Shown here: in pieces, positions 1 to 5,210 of the stretch
How the letters are laid out: each line of letters begins with the position of its first letter
Position numbering within the stretch: position 1 is the first letter of the stretch
NCBI GenBank assembly: GCA_013203195.1
Contig: JABMQM010000478.1
Span: 1 to 5,210 of the forward strand
Source of the DNA: Desulfobacteraceae bacterium
GTDB taxonomy: Bacteria > Desulfobacterota > Desulfobacteria > Desulfobacterales > UBA11574
Length of the DNA stretch: 5,210 bases
Direction: 5' to 3'
Translations under genes and position numbers: made by a program
Notes under the pieces: model-generated
Told to the model about the DNA's origin: nothing
Database searches by the model: none
Seen by the model: only the letters and a program-made list of their open reading frames with translations

Positions 1-632
1 TCATTTAAGATATCGGCCAGTTTCTCTATACCATCAAATTTCCGCGAGGCTGTGCCAATTTTGGAAAGATCCTTTCTGATTATCTCATCAAGCTCGAAAA
101 TAATTGCCTGATCGACCTGACCGATTTGCAATAACCTGTAAGAAATATCAGTCATAAGTTCCTCCGAAAATAATGCTATTACTTCCGCAGCTTTTTCGCT
201 CGGAAGATAAGAAAGGACCAAAGCAATCGTTTGAGGATGTTCTCCGTGAATTATACTCATCAGGTTCTCTGTTGATATATAGGCCAAATCACTGAATGGA
301 ACCTTTGTGCTTCTGCTGCCTATGACCTGGAACACCTCTCTGGCGGCATCTTTATCTAATGTTTTATTGACGACCTCCTTTAAAAAATCTTCTCCGGAAA
401 GGACCAGGTTGGTACTGCTGTCAAAATTATAAAGAAATTCATCCATAACTTTTTTAGACACTTCGGCAGAAATGTAATTGATCTCCGACATATACTTTCC
501 GATCTTTTTTATGATGGACTCATCCAGTCCTTTGAAAAACTTCATAGTGTATTCTTCACCCATTGCGAGCAAAAAAATCGCCGCTTTTTGAGGACCGTTC
601 ATTTTATCAGGATTTAGATCACCGGTTGCCAT
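1..632 (-). CDS. fliG: Flagellar motor switch protein FliG, 5' part (C-terminus cut by window edge)
   Basis: FliG is the rotor protein of the flagellar C ring. It binds the cytoplasmic tail of FliF through its N-terminal domain and carries the torque-generating charged helix in its C-terminal domain. I translated 210 complete codons from an ATG at 632. The frame is open to the left edge, so roughly the last third of a usual protein of about 335 residues is missing, including the motor domain. Visible features are the N-terminal helix NGPQKAAIFLLAMG (about residues 12-25), the middle-domain motif EHPQTIALVLSYL (131-143) that is a FliG hallmark, and the start of the helix following the middle domain, DGIEKLADILN (200-210), where many FliGs have GGV..AAEIIN. 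The start overlaps the fliF stop by one base (TAATG), with AGGTGA inside the end of fliF as a plausible ribosome binding site, so translation is probably coupled. fliH and fliI would be expected next, outside the window. Identity is very secure. Confidence 0.96.
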   Translation of the reverse strand, partial: MATGDLNPDKMNGPQKAAIFLLAMGEEYTMKFFKGLDESIIKKIGKYMSEINYISAEVSKKVMDEFLYNFDSSTNLVLSGEDFLKEVVNKTLDKDAAREVFQVIGSRSTKVPFSDLAYISTENLMSIIHGEHPQTIALVLSYLPSEKAAEVIALFSEELMTDISYRLLQIGQVDQAIIFELDEIIRKDLSKIGTASRKFDGIEKLADILN

Positions 633-2215
633 TATTCGTTTTCACCTATCCACCCTTTAATGAGTTGTTGCGCTTTCTCGTTATTTTCCCTGCTTATTTT
701 CATAACTCTTTCCATTTGTCCCCGGGTGCTTGTATCGACAAGCTGCTCATGTTCTCTCCCCGCATCTCTTGACAGTTGCTCAGTCTTGATACTGATATCT
801 TCGGCGAGGTTCTTCATACTCTGCATCAAAGGTCTGATTACCAAGACAAAAAGGATGGCCGCAAGCAAAAGATTGATGATTGTTTTTTTATAGCCCAACA
901 CCTGATTGAGTATACCTAACTTACTGCTTTCAGCTTCTGCCGGCAGATCTTCAAGACCCGCACTCGAATCCGCAAAGGAAATCGAGCTTACCGTAACTTG
1001 ATCTTCCCTGTCCTCACTATATCCCATGGCTTTTTTGACTATTTCATCGAATTTTTTCAATTCATCCGCACTTCGGGCAACATAGGTCCTTTTTATGGTT
1101 CCATCTTGCTGCTTTTCCGTTTTGTATGTCCCGTCAATTACTGCCGCCACCGAAAGACGTGTAATCGTACCGGCCGGTTTTAAAATTGTTCTGGTAATTT
1201 TATTGATCTCATAATTGGTGGCAACATCTTTTTTCATCATACCATGCTGGACGCCGCCGGCAGACGGCACAACCCCTCGTCTTTGATTTATCATTGCCTG
1301 ATCAGCCTGGACGTCTTCTCCTGCTGACTGATCCGACTCTTCGATATTCCTTGTACTTCTGACAGCTGTTGTCGACGGGTCGTACTCTTCCATGTTCAAA
1401 GTGATTTTATTGAAATCAATCTCAGCGTTGACCCTTACTATAGCCCGTCCGGCACCGGCGATGCCTTCCATCATGGTTTGAACATTCTCTTTGATTTCAT
1501 TTTCAACATTCCTTTTATATTCCAGCTGTGCATTGCTCACAAGCGAAGCTGCTTCACCTCCGCCGTCGCCCTTAAAGATCAGCCTCCCTTTTGTGTCTAC
1601 AACTGTAACCTGGTCTGCGTCCAGCCCTTCAACCGCGCTGGCAACCAGATGCACAATTGCGGCAAGTTTATTCGCCGGCAAGCTTGCACGCAAATCCAGC
1701 TGAATTGAAGCCGATGCCGACTTTTCATCTTCGACAAAAAGTGACGCTTGAGGGACGACGATAAATACTCTGGAACTATTTACCTCATCAAACTGGTTTA
1801 TTGTGCGGACCAGTTCCCCTTGCAAAGCCCTCCTGTAATTCAGCTCCTGGACAAATTGAGTAGTGCTAAAATCACTCTTATCAAATATTTCGTAACCTAC
1901 ATTACCACTTTTCGGTAAACCTTCGCCTGCTAAGGAAAGGCGCAGTTCGTAGATCTTTTCCGTCGGAACCATTACTATTGTTCCGTTAGCCTCAACTTTA
2001 TATGGAATGTTGCGCTCCTTGAGCTTTGTGACAATCACACCCCCGTCCTCAGGGGAAAGATTGTTATACAGAACCTGGTAATCTTCCTGATTTCCCAGGT
2101 AAAATATACCCGCAAACCCTGCCCCCAGCAGAACAATAATAAAGACCATGCTGATCTTTTTAGAAAGCGGCAGCGCATTTAAAAGGTTGGCAAATTGGCT
2201 GATTGAATCACTCAT
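632..2215 (-). CDS. fliF: Flagellar MS-ring protein FliF
   Basis: FliF oligomerises in the inner membrane to form the MS ring, the assembly base of the basal body and housing of the export gate. The 527-residue product is of near-normal family length. It has a short cytoplasmic N-terminus, a first membrane helix at about 22-41 (MVFIIVLLGAGFAGIFYL), then the ring-building periplasmic domains with the conserved stretches YQVLYNNLSPEDGG (about 46-59) and FVQELNYRRALQGELVRTI. The long periplasmic region contains a low-complexity, polar loop around RSTRNIEESDQSAGEDVQ. The second membrane helix is at about 444-463 (TIINLLLAAILFVLVIRPL). A charged cytoplasmic tail ends in ENNEKAQQLIKGWIGENE, the expected FliG-binding end. 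The ATG at 2215 has an AAGGGAAG ribosome binding site 8 nt upstream (2224-2231). It follows fliE after 38 nt and overlaps fliG by one base. No internal promoter is convincing in the 38-nt gap. Confidence 0.98.
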   Translation of the reverse strand: MSDSISQFANLLNALPLSKKISMVFIIVLLGAGFAGIFYLGNQEDYQVLYNNLSPEDGGVIVTKLKERNIPYKVEANGTIVMVPTEKIYELRLSLAGEGLPKSGNVGYEIFDKSDFSTTQFVQELNYRRALQGELVRTINQFDEVNSSRVFIVVPQASLFVEDEKSASASIQLDLRASLPANKLAAIVHLVASAVEGLDADQVTVVDTKGRLIFKGDGGGEAASLVSNAQLEYKRNVENEIKENVQTMMEGIAGAGRAIVRVNAEIDFNKITLNMEEYDPSTTAVRSTRNIEESDQSAGEDVQADQAMINQRRGVVPSAGGVQHGMMKKDVATNYEINKITRTILKPAGTITRLSVAAVIDGTYKTEKQQDGTIKRTYVARSADELKKFDEIVKKAMGYSEDREDQVTVSSISFADSSAGLEDLPAEAESSKLGILNQVLGYKKTIINLLLAAILFVLVIRPLMQSMKNLAEDISIKTEQLSRDAGREHEQLVDTSTRGQMERVMKISRENNEKAQQLIKGWIGENE

Positions 2216-2253
2216 ACTTAAATCTTCCCTTATTTTATACTTTTACGACGCCA

Positions 2254-2544
2254 TCAAAATTGCATGTGTGTTATTTCTTTGTAGGCCTCTATAGCCTTGC
2301 TTCTGATTGCAAGAAAAAGGCGCATGGATATATCCGCCTTTTGCAAAGCTATCATGGTTTCATGGATATCGGCTTTTCCTTTTAAAAGATCCATAATCGA
2401 TTTATCAGCCGCTTTATCCATTCCGTCGACCCGGTCGATAGCTCCTTTTATCACTTTACCAAATTCCGATGTGCTTTCCTGTTTCAGGTTTTCATTCAGC
2501 TGAATGGGGGCTTGTCGATAATTTCCAATCTTTAAATCATTCAT
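2254..2544 (-). CDS. fliE: Flagellar hook-basal body protein FliE
   Basis: FliE is a small protein exported by the flagellar type III apparatus. It connects the MS ring/export gate to the first rod subunit FlgB. The product is 96 residues, within the usual 95-115 range. The C-terminal half carries the family signature: KADIHETMIALQKADISMRL (about residues 57-76) followed by FLAIRSKAIEAYKEITHMQF at the very end, matching the usual ...R.K...AY.EI..M.. ending. The N-terminal half is polar and poorly conserved, as in other FliE proteins, and there is no Sec signal peptide, consistent with type III export. The ATG at 2544 lies 3 nt after the flgC stop, and its ribosome binding site (AGGGAG) is within the last codons of flgC, implying coupled translation. 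Confidence 0.96.
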   Translation of the reverse strand: MNDLKIGNYRQAPIQLNENLKQESTSEFGKVIKGAIDRVDGMDKAADKSIMDLLKGKADIHETMIALQKADISMRLFLAIRSKAIEAYKEITHMQF

Positions 2545-2547
2545 TAT

Positions 2548-2973
2548 TTATCTCCCTATTTCAAGAGCTTTGATGATCATCTGTCTGGCTGCCTTGATGG
2601 CCGCAATATTGGCCTCAAACGCCCTTCTGGCCATCAGCATGTTCGTGGTTTCCACAATAAGCTCAACATTCGGTTTAAGCAGGTACCCGTCTTTATCCGC
2701 ATCGGGATGACTGGGATTAAAGACCTTTTTAAAAGGGCTTTTATCTTCGACAATCTGCTCGATTTGCACTCCTTCAACTTGCCTGTCCAAAATATTCCGG
2801 AAACTCCCAACCATCGACTTTGACCTCATTACTACCATCTTTCTGCGGTAAGGCCCGCCCTTATCTGTCCGGGTTGTCTCAAGGTTGGCAAGATTGCTTG
2901 CAATAATATCCATACGTTTCCTCTGAGCATAAAGGCCCGAGGCACTTGCCTCGAGAGGTATCAAAAAATCCAT
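2548..2973 (-). CDS. flgC: Flagellar proximal rod protein FlgC
   Basis: FlgC is one of the proximal rod subunits that carry torque from the MS ring to the distal rod. The 141-residue product matches the usual length. The N-terminal rod/hook motif is clear: ASGLYAQRKRMDIIASNLAN (about 11-30), followed by TTRTDKGGPYRRK, which is specific to FlgC rather than FlgB or FlgG. The C-terminal heptad-rich helix, MLMARRAFEANIAAIKAARQ (about 112-131) then MIIKALEIGR, is the matching rod-protein terminal domain. The ATG at 2973 begins one base after the flgB stop codon. A strong GGAGGG ribosome binding site sits in the last flgB codons (encoding Glu-Gly-Gly-Arg), fixing this start and suggesting coupling. 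There is no cleavable signal peptide, as expected for a flagellar type III substrate. Confidence 0.97.
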   Translation of the reverse strand: MDFLIPLEASASGLYAQRKRMDIIASNLANLETTRTDKGGPYRRKMVVMRSKSMVGSFRNILDRQVEGVQIEQIVEDKSPFKKVFNPSHPDADKDGYLLKPNVELIVETTNMLMARRAFEANIAAIKAARQMIIKALEIGR

Positions 2974-2974
2974 G

Positions 2975-3382
2975 CTAGCGCCCTCCCTCTCTGATAACTT
3001 CTCTCAGTATTGCCATTTTTCTTAAAAGCGTCTCAACGGAAGCTTTGTATATTAAATTGTTTTGGGTCAGTTTCGTCATTTCCCTGTCGATATTAATCCA
3101 GTTATAGCCGTTCCATTCGCCTTTGTCCTCAACAGCTTCAACCCCGGCGGCACCGCTCCGATCCAGATCGATATGCCCGGGATTTGTCCTCGCCAAATCA
3201 AGTTCTTGTCCTGATTCCAGCATCCGGTTCAAGGCGGCCTTAAAGTCGATATCTTTGGCCCTGTATCCGGGCGTATCTATGTTGCTGATATTGCTTGCTA
3301 CAACAGCATGCCTTTTTTGACTTAGGCCGATTGTGCGCTCCAGGGCTTGAAATGTTTTACTAAAGGATAATTTGTCCGGCAT
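2975..3382 (-). CDS. flgB: Flagellar proximal rod protein FlgB
   Basis: FlgB is the rod subunit next to FliE at the base of the flagellar axle. The product is 135 residues, normal for the family. The N-terminal rod motif is RHAVVASNISNIDTPGYRAKD (about residues 24-44), containing the ASNISN..TPGY core. The middle holds a variable loop, and the C-terminal helix carries the FlgB-type sequence NIDREMTKLTQNNLIYKAS (about 97-115). The start ATG at 3382 has a near-ideal Shine-Dalgarno TAAGGAG six bases upstream (3389-3395). It is the first gene after the sigma-54 promoter at 3511-3526, giving a predicted leader of about 118 nt with two inverted repeats. It ends one base before flgC. Confidence 0.97.
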   Translation of the reverse strand: MPDKLSFSKTFQALERTIGLSQKRHAVVASNISNIDTPGYRAKDIDFKAALNRMLESGQELDLARTNPGHIDLDRSGAAGVEAVEDKGEWNGYNWINIDREMTKLTQNNLIYKASVETLLRKMAILREVIREGGR

Positions 3383-3388
3383 CCTGTT

Positions 3389-3395
3389 CTCCTTA
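3389..3395 (-). promoter_or_regulatory. Shine-Dalgarno site of flgB
   Basis: The minus strand reads TAAGGAG followed by six bases and then the flgB ATG. It is the best ribosome binding site in the window and confirms the 3382 start. It lies only eight bases downstream of the AT-rich palindrome at 3404-3417, so anything bound to or paired with that palindrome in the mRNA could affect access to it. Confidence 0.85.
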
Positions 3396-3403
3396 CTTCA
3401 ATG

Positions 3404-3417
3404 CAATAATATTATTG
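3404..3417. repeat. Perfect 14-bp AT-rich palindrome in the flgB leader
   Basis: CAATAATATTATTG reads identically on both strands. One further flanking pair (3402/3419) is also complementary after one mismatch. It sits in the leader of flgB, about 83-97 nt after the predicted transcription start and just before the ribosome binding site. As RNA it would be only a weak hairpin because there is no loop, so a DNA-binding dimer site is the more natural reading. Chance occurrence in AT-rich DNA remains possible. Confidence 0.5.
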
Positions 3418-3449
3418 TAGGCGGTCACATATTTTTCAAGCTCCCTGCA

Positions 3450-3467
3450 GGCCGCCCGCGGCGGGCC
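3450..3467. repeat. GC-rich inverted repeat in the flgB leader (candidate enhancer or mRNA hairpin)
   Basis: An 18-bp block made almost only of G and C sits in an otherwise AT-rich leader. Within it GCCCGC-G-GCGGGC (3454-3466) is a perfect inverted repeat with six-base arms. In the minus-strand RNA the whole block can instead fold as a 7-bp GC stem with a three-base loop and one bulged C. It lies about 33-50 nt downstream of the predicted sigma-54 start site. No run of T follows on either strand, so it is not an intrinsic terminator. Some FlrC- and FlbD-type flagellar regulators are known to bind downstream of their promoters, so this is a candidate site for the regulator encoded next door. 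Confidence 0.5.
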
Positions 3468-3510
3468 AAAATGCTCAAATCGACGAAAAAGGAGCTTTGT
3501 TTATACTTAA

Positions 3511-3526
3511 AGCAATTTGCATGCCT
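3511..3526 (-). promoter_or_regulatory. Sigma-54 (-24/-12) promoter of the flgBC-fliEFG operon
   Basis: The minus strand reads AGGCATGCAAATTGCT, against the sigma-54 consensus TGGCACGNNNNTTGCW. The invariant GG (3525-3524) and GC (3513-3512) are present with exactly the required 10-base spacing, and only the first T and the C at position six differ. The implied start of transcription is near 3500, giving an untranslated leader of about 118 nt before flgB. The promoter starts two bases after the stop codon of the sigma-54 activator gene. I see no terminator between them, so read-through from upstream may add to expression of the operon. Confidence 0.85.
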
Positions 3527-3528
3527 TT

Positions 3529-4872
3529 TTATTGCTCTGCCATCGTTTTTTTGTATTCATTGAGCTTATTTCTCAATGTTCGCACACTTATACCTAAAAT
3601 ATCGGCTGCATGGGTTCTGTTCCCATTTGTCTGGTCAAGAGCGCGGAAAATCACATTTTTCTCCACTTCTTTTAAAGGTAATGCGGGGATAGAGGAATAT
3701 CCAGGTTCTGCAGACGGTCCGCGGCCCCCAATTATAAAAAGGCTTTCCTGATCTATTAGATCCCCCTTGCACATGAGAACCGCTCTTTCGATTATATTTT
3801 CAAACTCTCTGACATTCCCCCTCCATGGCATCTGCATCAGTGACGCCATAGCCTCTTCCGTCAAACCTTTGACAGACCGATTATCCATTTTGCAGTACTT
3901 TTCGATAAAATATTCCGCCAGCAGCGGGATGTCATCTTTGCGCGTACTCAATGGCGGCAAAAGCAGCGGTATAACATTCAAACGATAATACAGGTCTTCT
4001 CTGAATTTCCCCTCTTTAATCTGTTCTTCGACATTTCTGTTTGTTGTGGCAATAAATCTGACATCCACCGGAACCGGGTCCATACCGCCGACCCTGTCAA
4101 CCTCCCTTTCCTGCAACACCCTTAATAGTTTGGATTGCAGTTGATAATCCATCTCGCTGATCTCATCCAAGAGCAAGGTGCCCTTATCGGCCATTTCAAA
4201 CTTACCTTTTTTCCTTGCAATTGCGCCTGTGAAGGCACCCTTTTCGTGACCGAACAGTTCGCTTTCAAGCAAGCTCTCCGGCAGCGCCGCACAGTTGACG
4301 GCAACAAAGGCATTATTCTTCCGGGAACTGTTATTATGTATATATCTTGCAAATATTTCTTTTCCTGTACCCGACTCTCCCTGAATAAAAATGGATGCTC
4401 TGCTGTCGGCCACATCTTTCGCCATCTGCAGCAGCCGCTTCATTTCCTGATTTTTTGTGATTACTTTAAACTTCCCGTCAGACTTCCCTTTATCCGCAGT
4501 CCCCAAACCATTAGACACCTGCGAAATAATGATTTCTACCATTTTGAGCGTCAACGGCTTTATTAAAAAATCATCTGCGCCCAGCTTCATGGCCTCTACT
4601 GCTTCTTTGACCCCGGCATTTTCTGAAATAAGAATGACGGGCAGGGATGCTTTGACCTCCTTTATCTGCCTTAAGAGACCCAGCCCGTTGACCCGCGGCA
4701 AATTAAGCTCTGTTATAACAAGGTCGTAGTGGCCCCTGACTACCTCTTCAAAGGCCGACCGGCCGTTATCTGCGGTTACAACCTGGAAACCCGACTCCAT
4801 AAAAACCTTATTGATACTACTTGCTTGATTGCTGGTGTCATGGTCAGCGAATAATAGCTTTTTTCTTTTCAT
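3529..4872 (-). CDS. Sigma-54-dependent NtrC-family response regulator, flagellar (FlbD/FlrC/FgrM-like)
   Basis: This protein is expected to bind enhancer DNA and use ATP to open sigma-54 promoters, here probably those of flagellar genes. From the ATG at 4872 it is 447 residues in the usual three-part layout. The receiver domain spans about 4-120. The AAA+ domain has Walker A GESGTGKE (165-172), the sigma-54-contacting GAFTGA loop (212-217), Walker B TLLLDE (232-237), an arginine-finger region FREDLYYRLNV and WRGNVREFENI. A Fis-type helix-turn-helix lies near the end (NGNRTHAADILGISVRTLRN). The receiver is atypical: the phospho-acceptor position is Glu55 (VITELNLP, codon at 4708-4710) and the acidic pair is Asp10-His11, while Ser83 and Lys105-Pro106 are kept. 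The start at 4872 places the first receiver strand (KKLLFADHD) normally. A longer reading from a TTG at 4926 adds only a charged tail overlapping the upstream gene. No good Shine-Dalgarno is seen, so translation is probably coupled to the upstream gene, whose stop is two bases away. The exact ortholog name is uncertain. Confidence 0.93.
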   Translation of the reverse strand: MKRKKLLFADHDTSNQASSINKVFMESGFQVVTADNGRSAFEEVVRGHYDLVITELNLPRVNGLGLLRQIKEVKASLPVILISENAGVKEAVEAMKLGADDFLIKPLTLKMVEIIISQVSNGLGTADKGKSDGKFKVITKNQEMKRLLQMAKDVADSRASIFIQGESGTGKEIFARYIHNNSSRKNNAFVAVNCAALPESLLESELFGHEKGAFTGAIARKKGKFEMADKGTLLLDEISEMDYQLQSKLLRVLQEREVDRVGGMDPVPVDVRFIATTNRNVEEQIKEGKFREDLYYRLNVIPLLLPPLSTRKDDIPLLAEYFIEKYCKMDNRSVKGLTEEAMASLMQMPWRGNVREFENIIERAVLMCKGDLIDQESLFIIGGRGPSAEPGYSSIPALPLKEVEKNVIFRALDQTNGNRTHAADILGISVRTLRNKLNEYKKTMAEQ

Positions 4873-4874
4873 CT

Positions 4875-5210
4875 TTAGATTTTTTCTCTTTTTTTCCGTT
4901 CTTCTCTCATTCTGTTCATTTCCCAATTAAAATCAATCTCTTCCATCCGCTCTTTGGCTAAATTGCTCCAGAATGGATCATTGAGGTCTGAAATCTCTTT
5001 GTAGAGAGCAAGAAAATCTTCCTTTTTATTTAATAACCGATATCCTTGGGCAACCTTAAGCATCAGTGAAATTTTATCTGCTTTTTCTTTTGCCATCGCT
5101 ATGGCCTGGTTAAAGAGACTAATGGCTTTTTCAGTATCACCGAGATTGAAATATAAATCTCCTATCTCTTGATAGACATTGTAATCGGCAGAGCTGCAAA
5201 GGCTCTTTAA
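4875..5210 (-). CDS. TPR-repeat protein, 3' part (N-terminus beyond window edge)
   Basis: The frame is open from the right edge to the stop at 4875, giving the last 111 residues; the true start lies outside the window, so the internal ATG at 5096 should not be taken as the start. Residues of the fragment around 10-40 (YQEIGDLYFNLGDTEKAISL then FNQAI) match the tetratricopeptide helix pair pattern (G.LY...G....A...F..A). A second, weaker TPR-like helix pair follows (LKVAQGYRLLNKKEDFLALY). After this comes DPFWSNLAKERMEEIDFNWE and a strongly basic, charged tail ending REERKKREKI. TPR domains mediate protein contacts; no enzymatic motif is seen. It ends two bases before the response regulator start, so the two are almost certainly co-transcribed. 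That suggests a role with the regulator or in flagellar assembly, but the function is unknown from this fragment. Confidence 0.8.
   Translation of the reverse strand, partial: LKSLCSSADYNVYQEIGDLYFNLGDTEKAISLFNQAIAMAKEKADKISLMLKVAQGYRLLNKKEDFLALYKEISDLNDPFWSNLAKERMEEIDFNWEMNRMREERKKREKI

Noticed and set aside
2216..2253. A sigma-70-like promoter (TATAAAAT on the minus strand) in the fliE-fliF gap
   Set aside because: No -35 element at acceptable spacing is present; AT-rich sequence near a ribosome binding site produces such matches by chance.
3450..3467. Intrinsic terminator between the regulator and flgB
   Set aside because: The GC-rich hairpin has no U-tract on either strand and lies downstream of the sigma-54 start site.
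3372..3563. A plus-strand open frame of 63 aa spanning the flgB leader
   Set aside because: It runs antisense through the flgB start, the leader and the regulator end, has no recognisable motif, and would cross the sigma-54 promoter.
4122..4566. Open frames of 97 aa (minus, 4122-4415) and 143 aa (plus, 4135-4566) inside the regulator gene
   Set aside because: Both lie wholly within the AAA+ coding region, show no family motif and have no plausible ribosome binding site or context; they are shadows of the real frame.
4880..4896. A7 and A6 runs in the mRNA at the end of the TPR gene, where a -1 slip would fuse it in frame to the regulator
   Set aside because: The zero-frame reading is G AAA AAA AGA, which does not give the full X XXY YYZ slippery pattern, and no downstream stimulatory stem is obvious. 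A separate start two bases after the stop explains the layout better.
4873..4926. Extension of the response regulator to a TTG codon at 4926, adding 18 residues
   Set aside because: The added residues are a lysine/arginine-rich stretch read out of frame from the end of the TPR gene. The ATG at 4872 puts the first receiver strand at the usual distance from the N-terminus.

Overview
The window is a stretch of a bacterial flagellar gene cluster in which every real gene lies on the minus strand, so it reads from right to left. Order of transcription: the 3' part of a TPR-repeat protein gene (right edge to 4875), a sigma-54-dependent NtrC-family response regulator (4872-3529), a 146-bp regulatory gap holding a clear -24/-12 promoter (3511-3526), then flgB (3382-2975), flgC (2973-2548), fliE (2544-2254), fliF (2215-632) and the 5' part of fliG (632 to the left edge). 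No gene-free stretch exceeds 300 bases, and I see no RNA gene, mobile element, CRISPR array or intrinsic terminator.

The order flgB-flgC-fliE-fliF-fliG next to a sigma-54 activator, with a -24/-12 promoter and moderate-to-low GC coding sequence, fits a Gram-negative bacterium with sigma-54-controlled flagella. The feel of the proteins (a FlbD/FlrC/FgrM-like regulator and a TPR protein beside early flagellar genes) suggests the Desulfobacterota/'Deltaproteobacteria'. This is an inference from gene order and sequence style, not a database match.

The structural genes build the base of the flagellum: FliF forms the MS ring in the inner membrane, FliG sits on its cytoplasmic face as the rotor/switch protein, FliE joins the MS ring to the rod, and FlgB and FlgC are proximal rod subunits. 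They are packed tightly (1-bp overlap, gaps of 1, 3 and 38 nt) with Shine-Dalgarno sites embedded in the preceding genes, as expected of one operon. The regulator upstream has an intact AAA+ sigma-54 activator domain, including GAFTGA, and a Fis-type DNA-binding helix. It very probably activates the promoter that starts two bases after its own stop codon.

The points most worth following are: (1) the regulator's receiver domain has glutamate at the expected phospho-acceptor aspartate position and histidine for one acidic-pocket aspartate, so it may work without phosphorylation; (2) the flgB leader of about 118 nt contains a GC-rich inverted repeat and, closer to the start codon, a perfect 14-bp AT-rich palindrome. 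The first is a candidate downstream enhancer or leader hairpin. I did not find a wholly unknown system; the novelty is regulatory.
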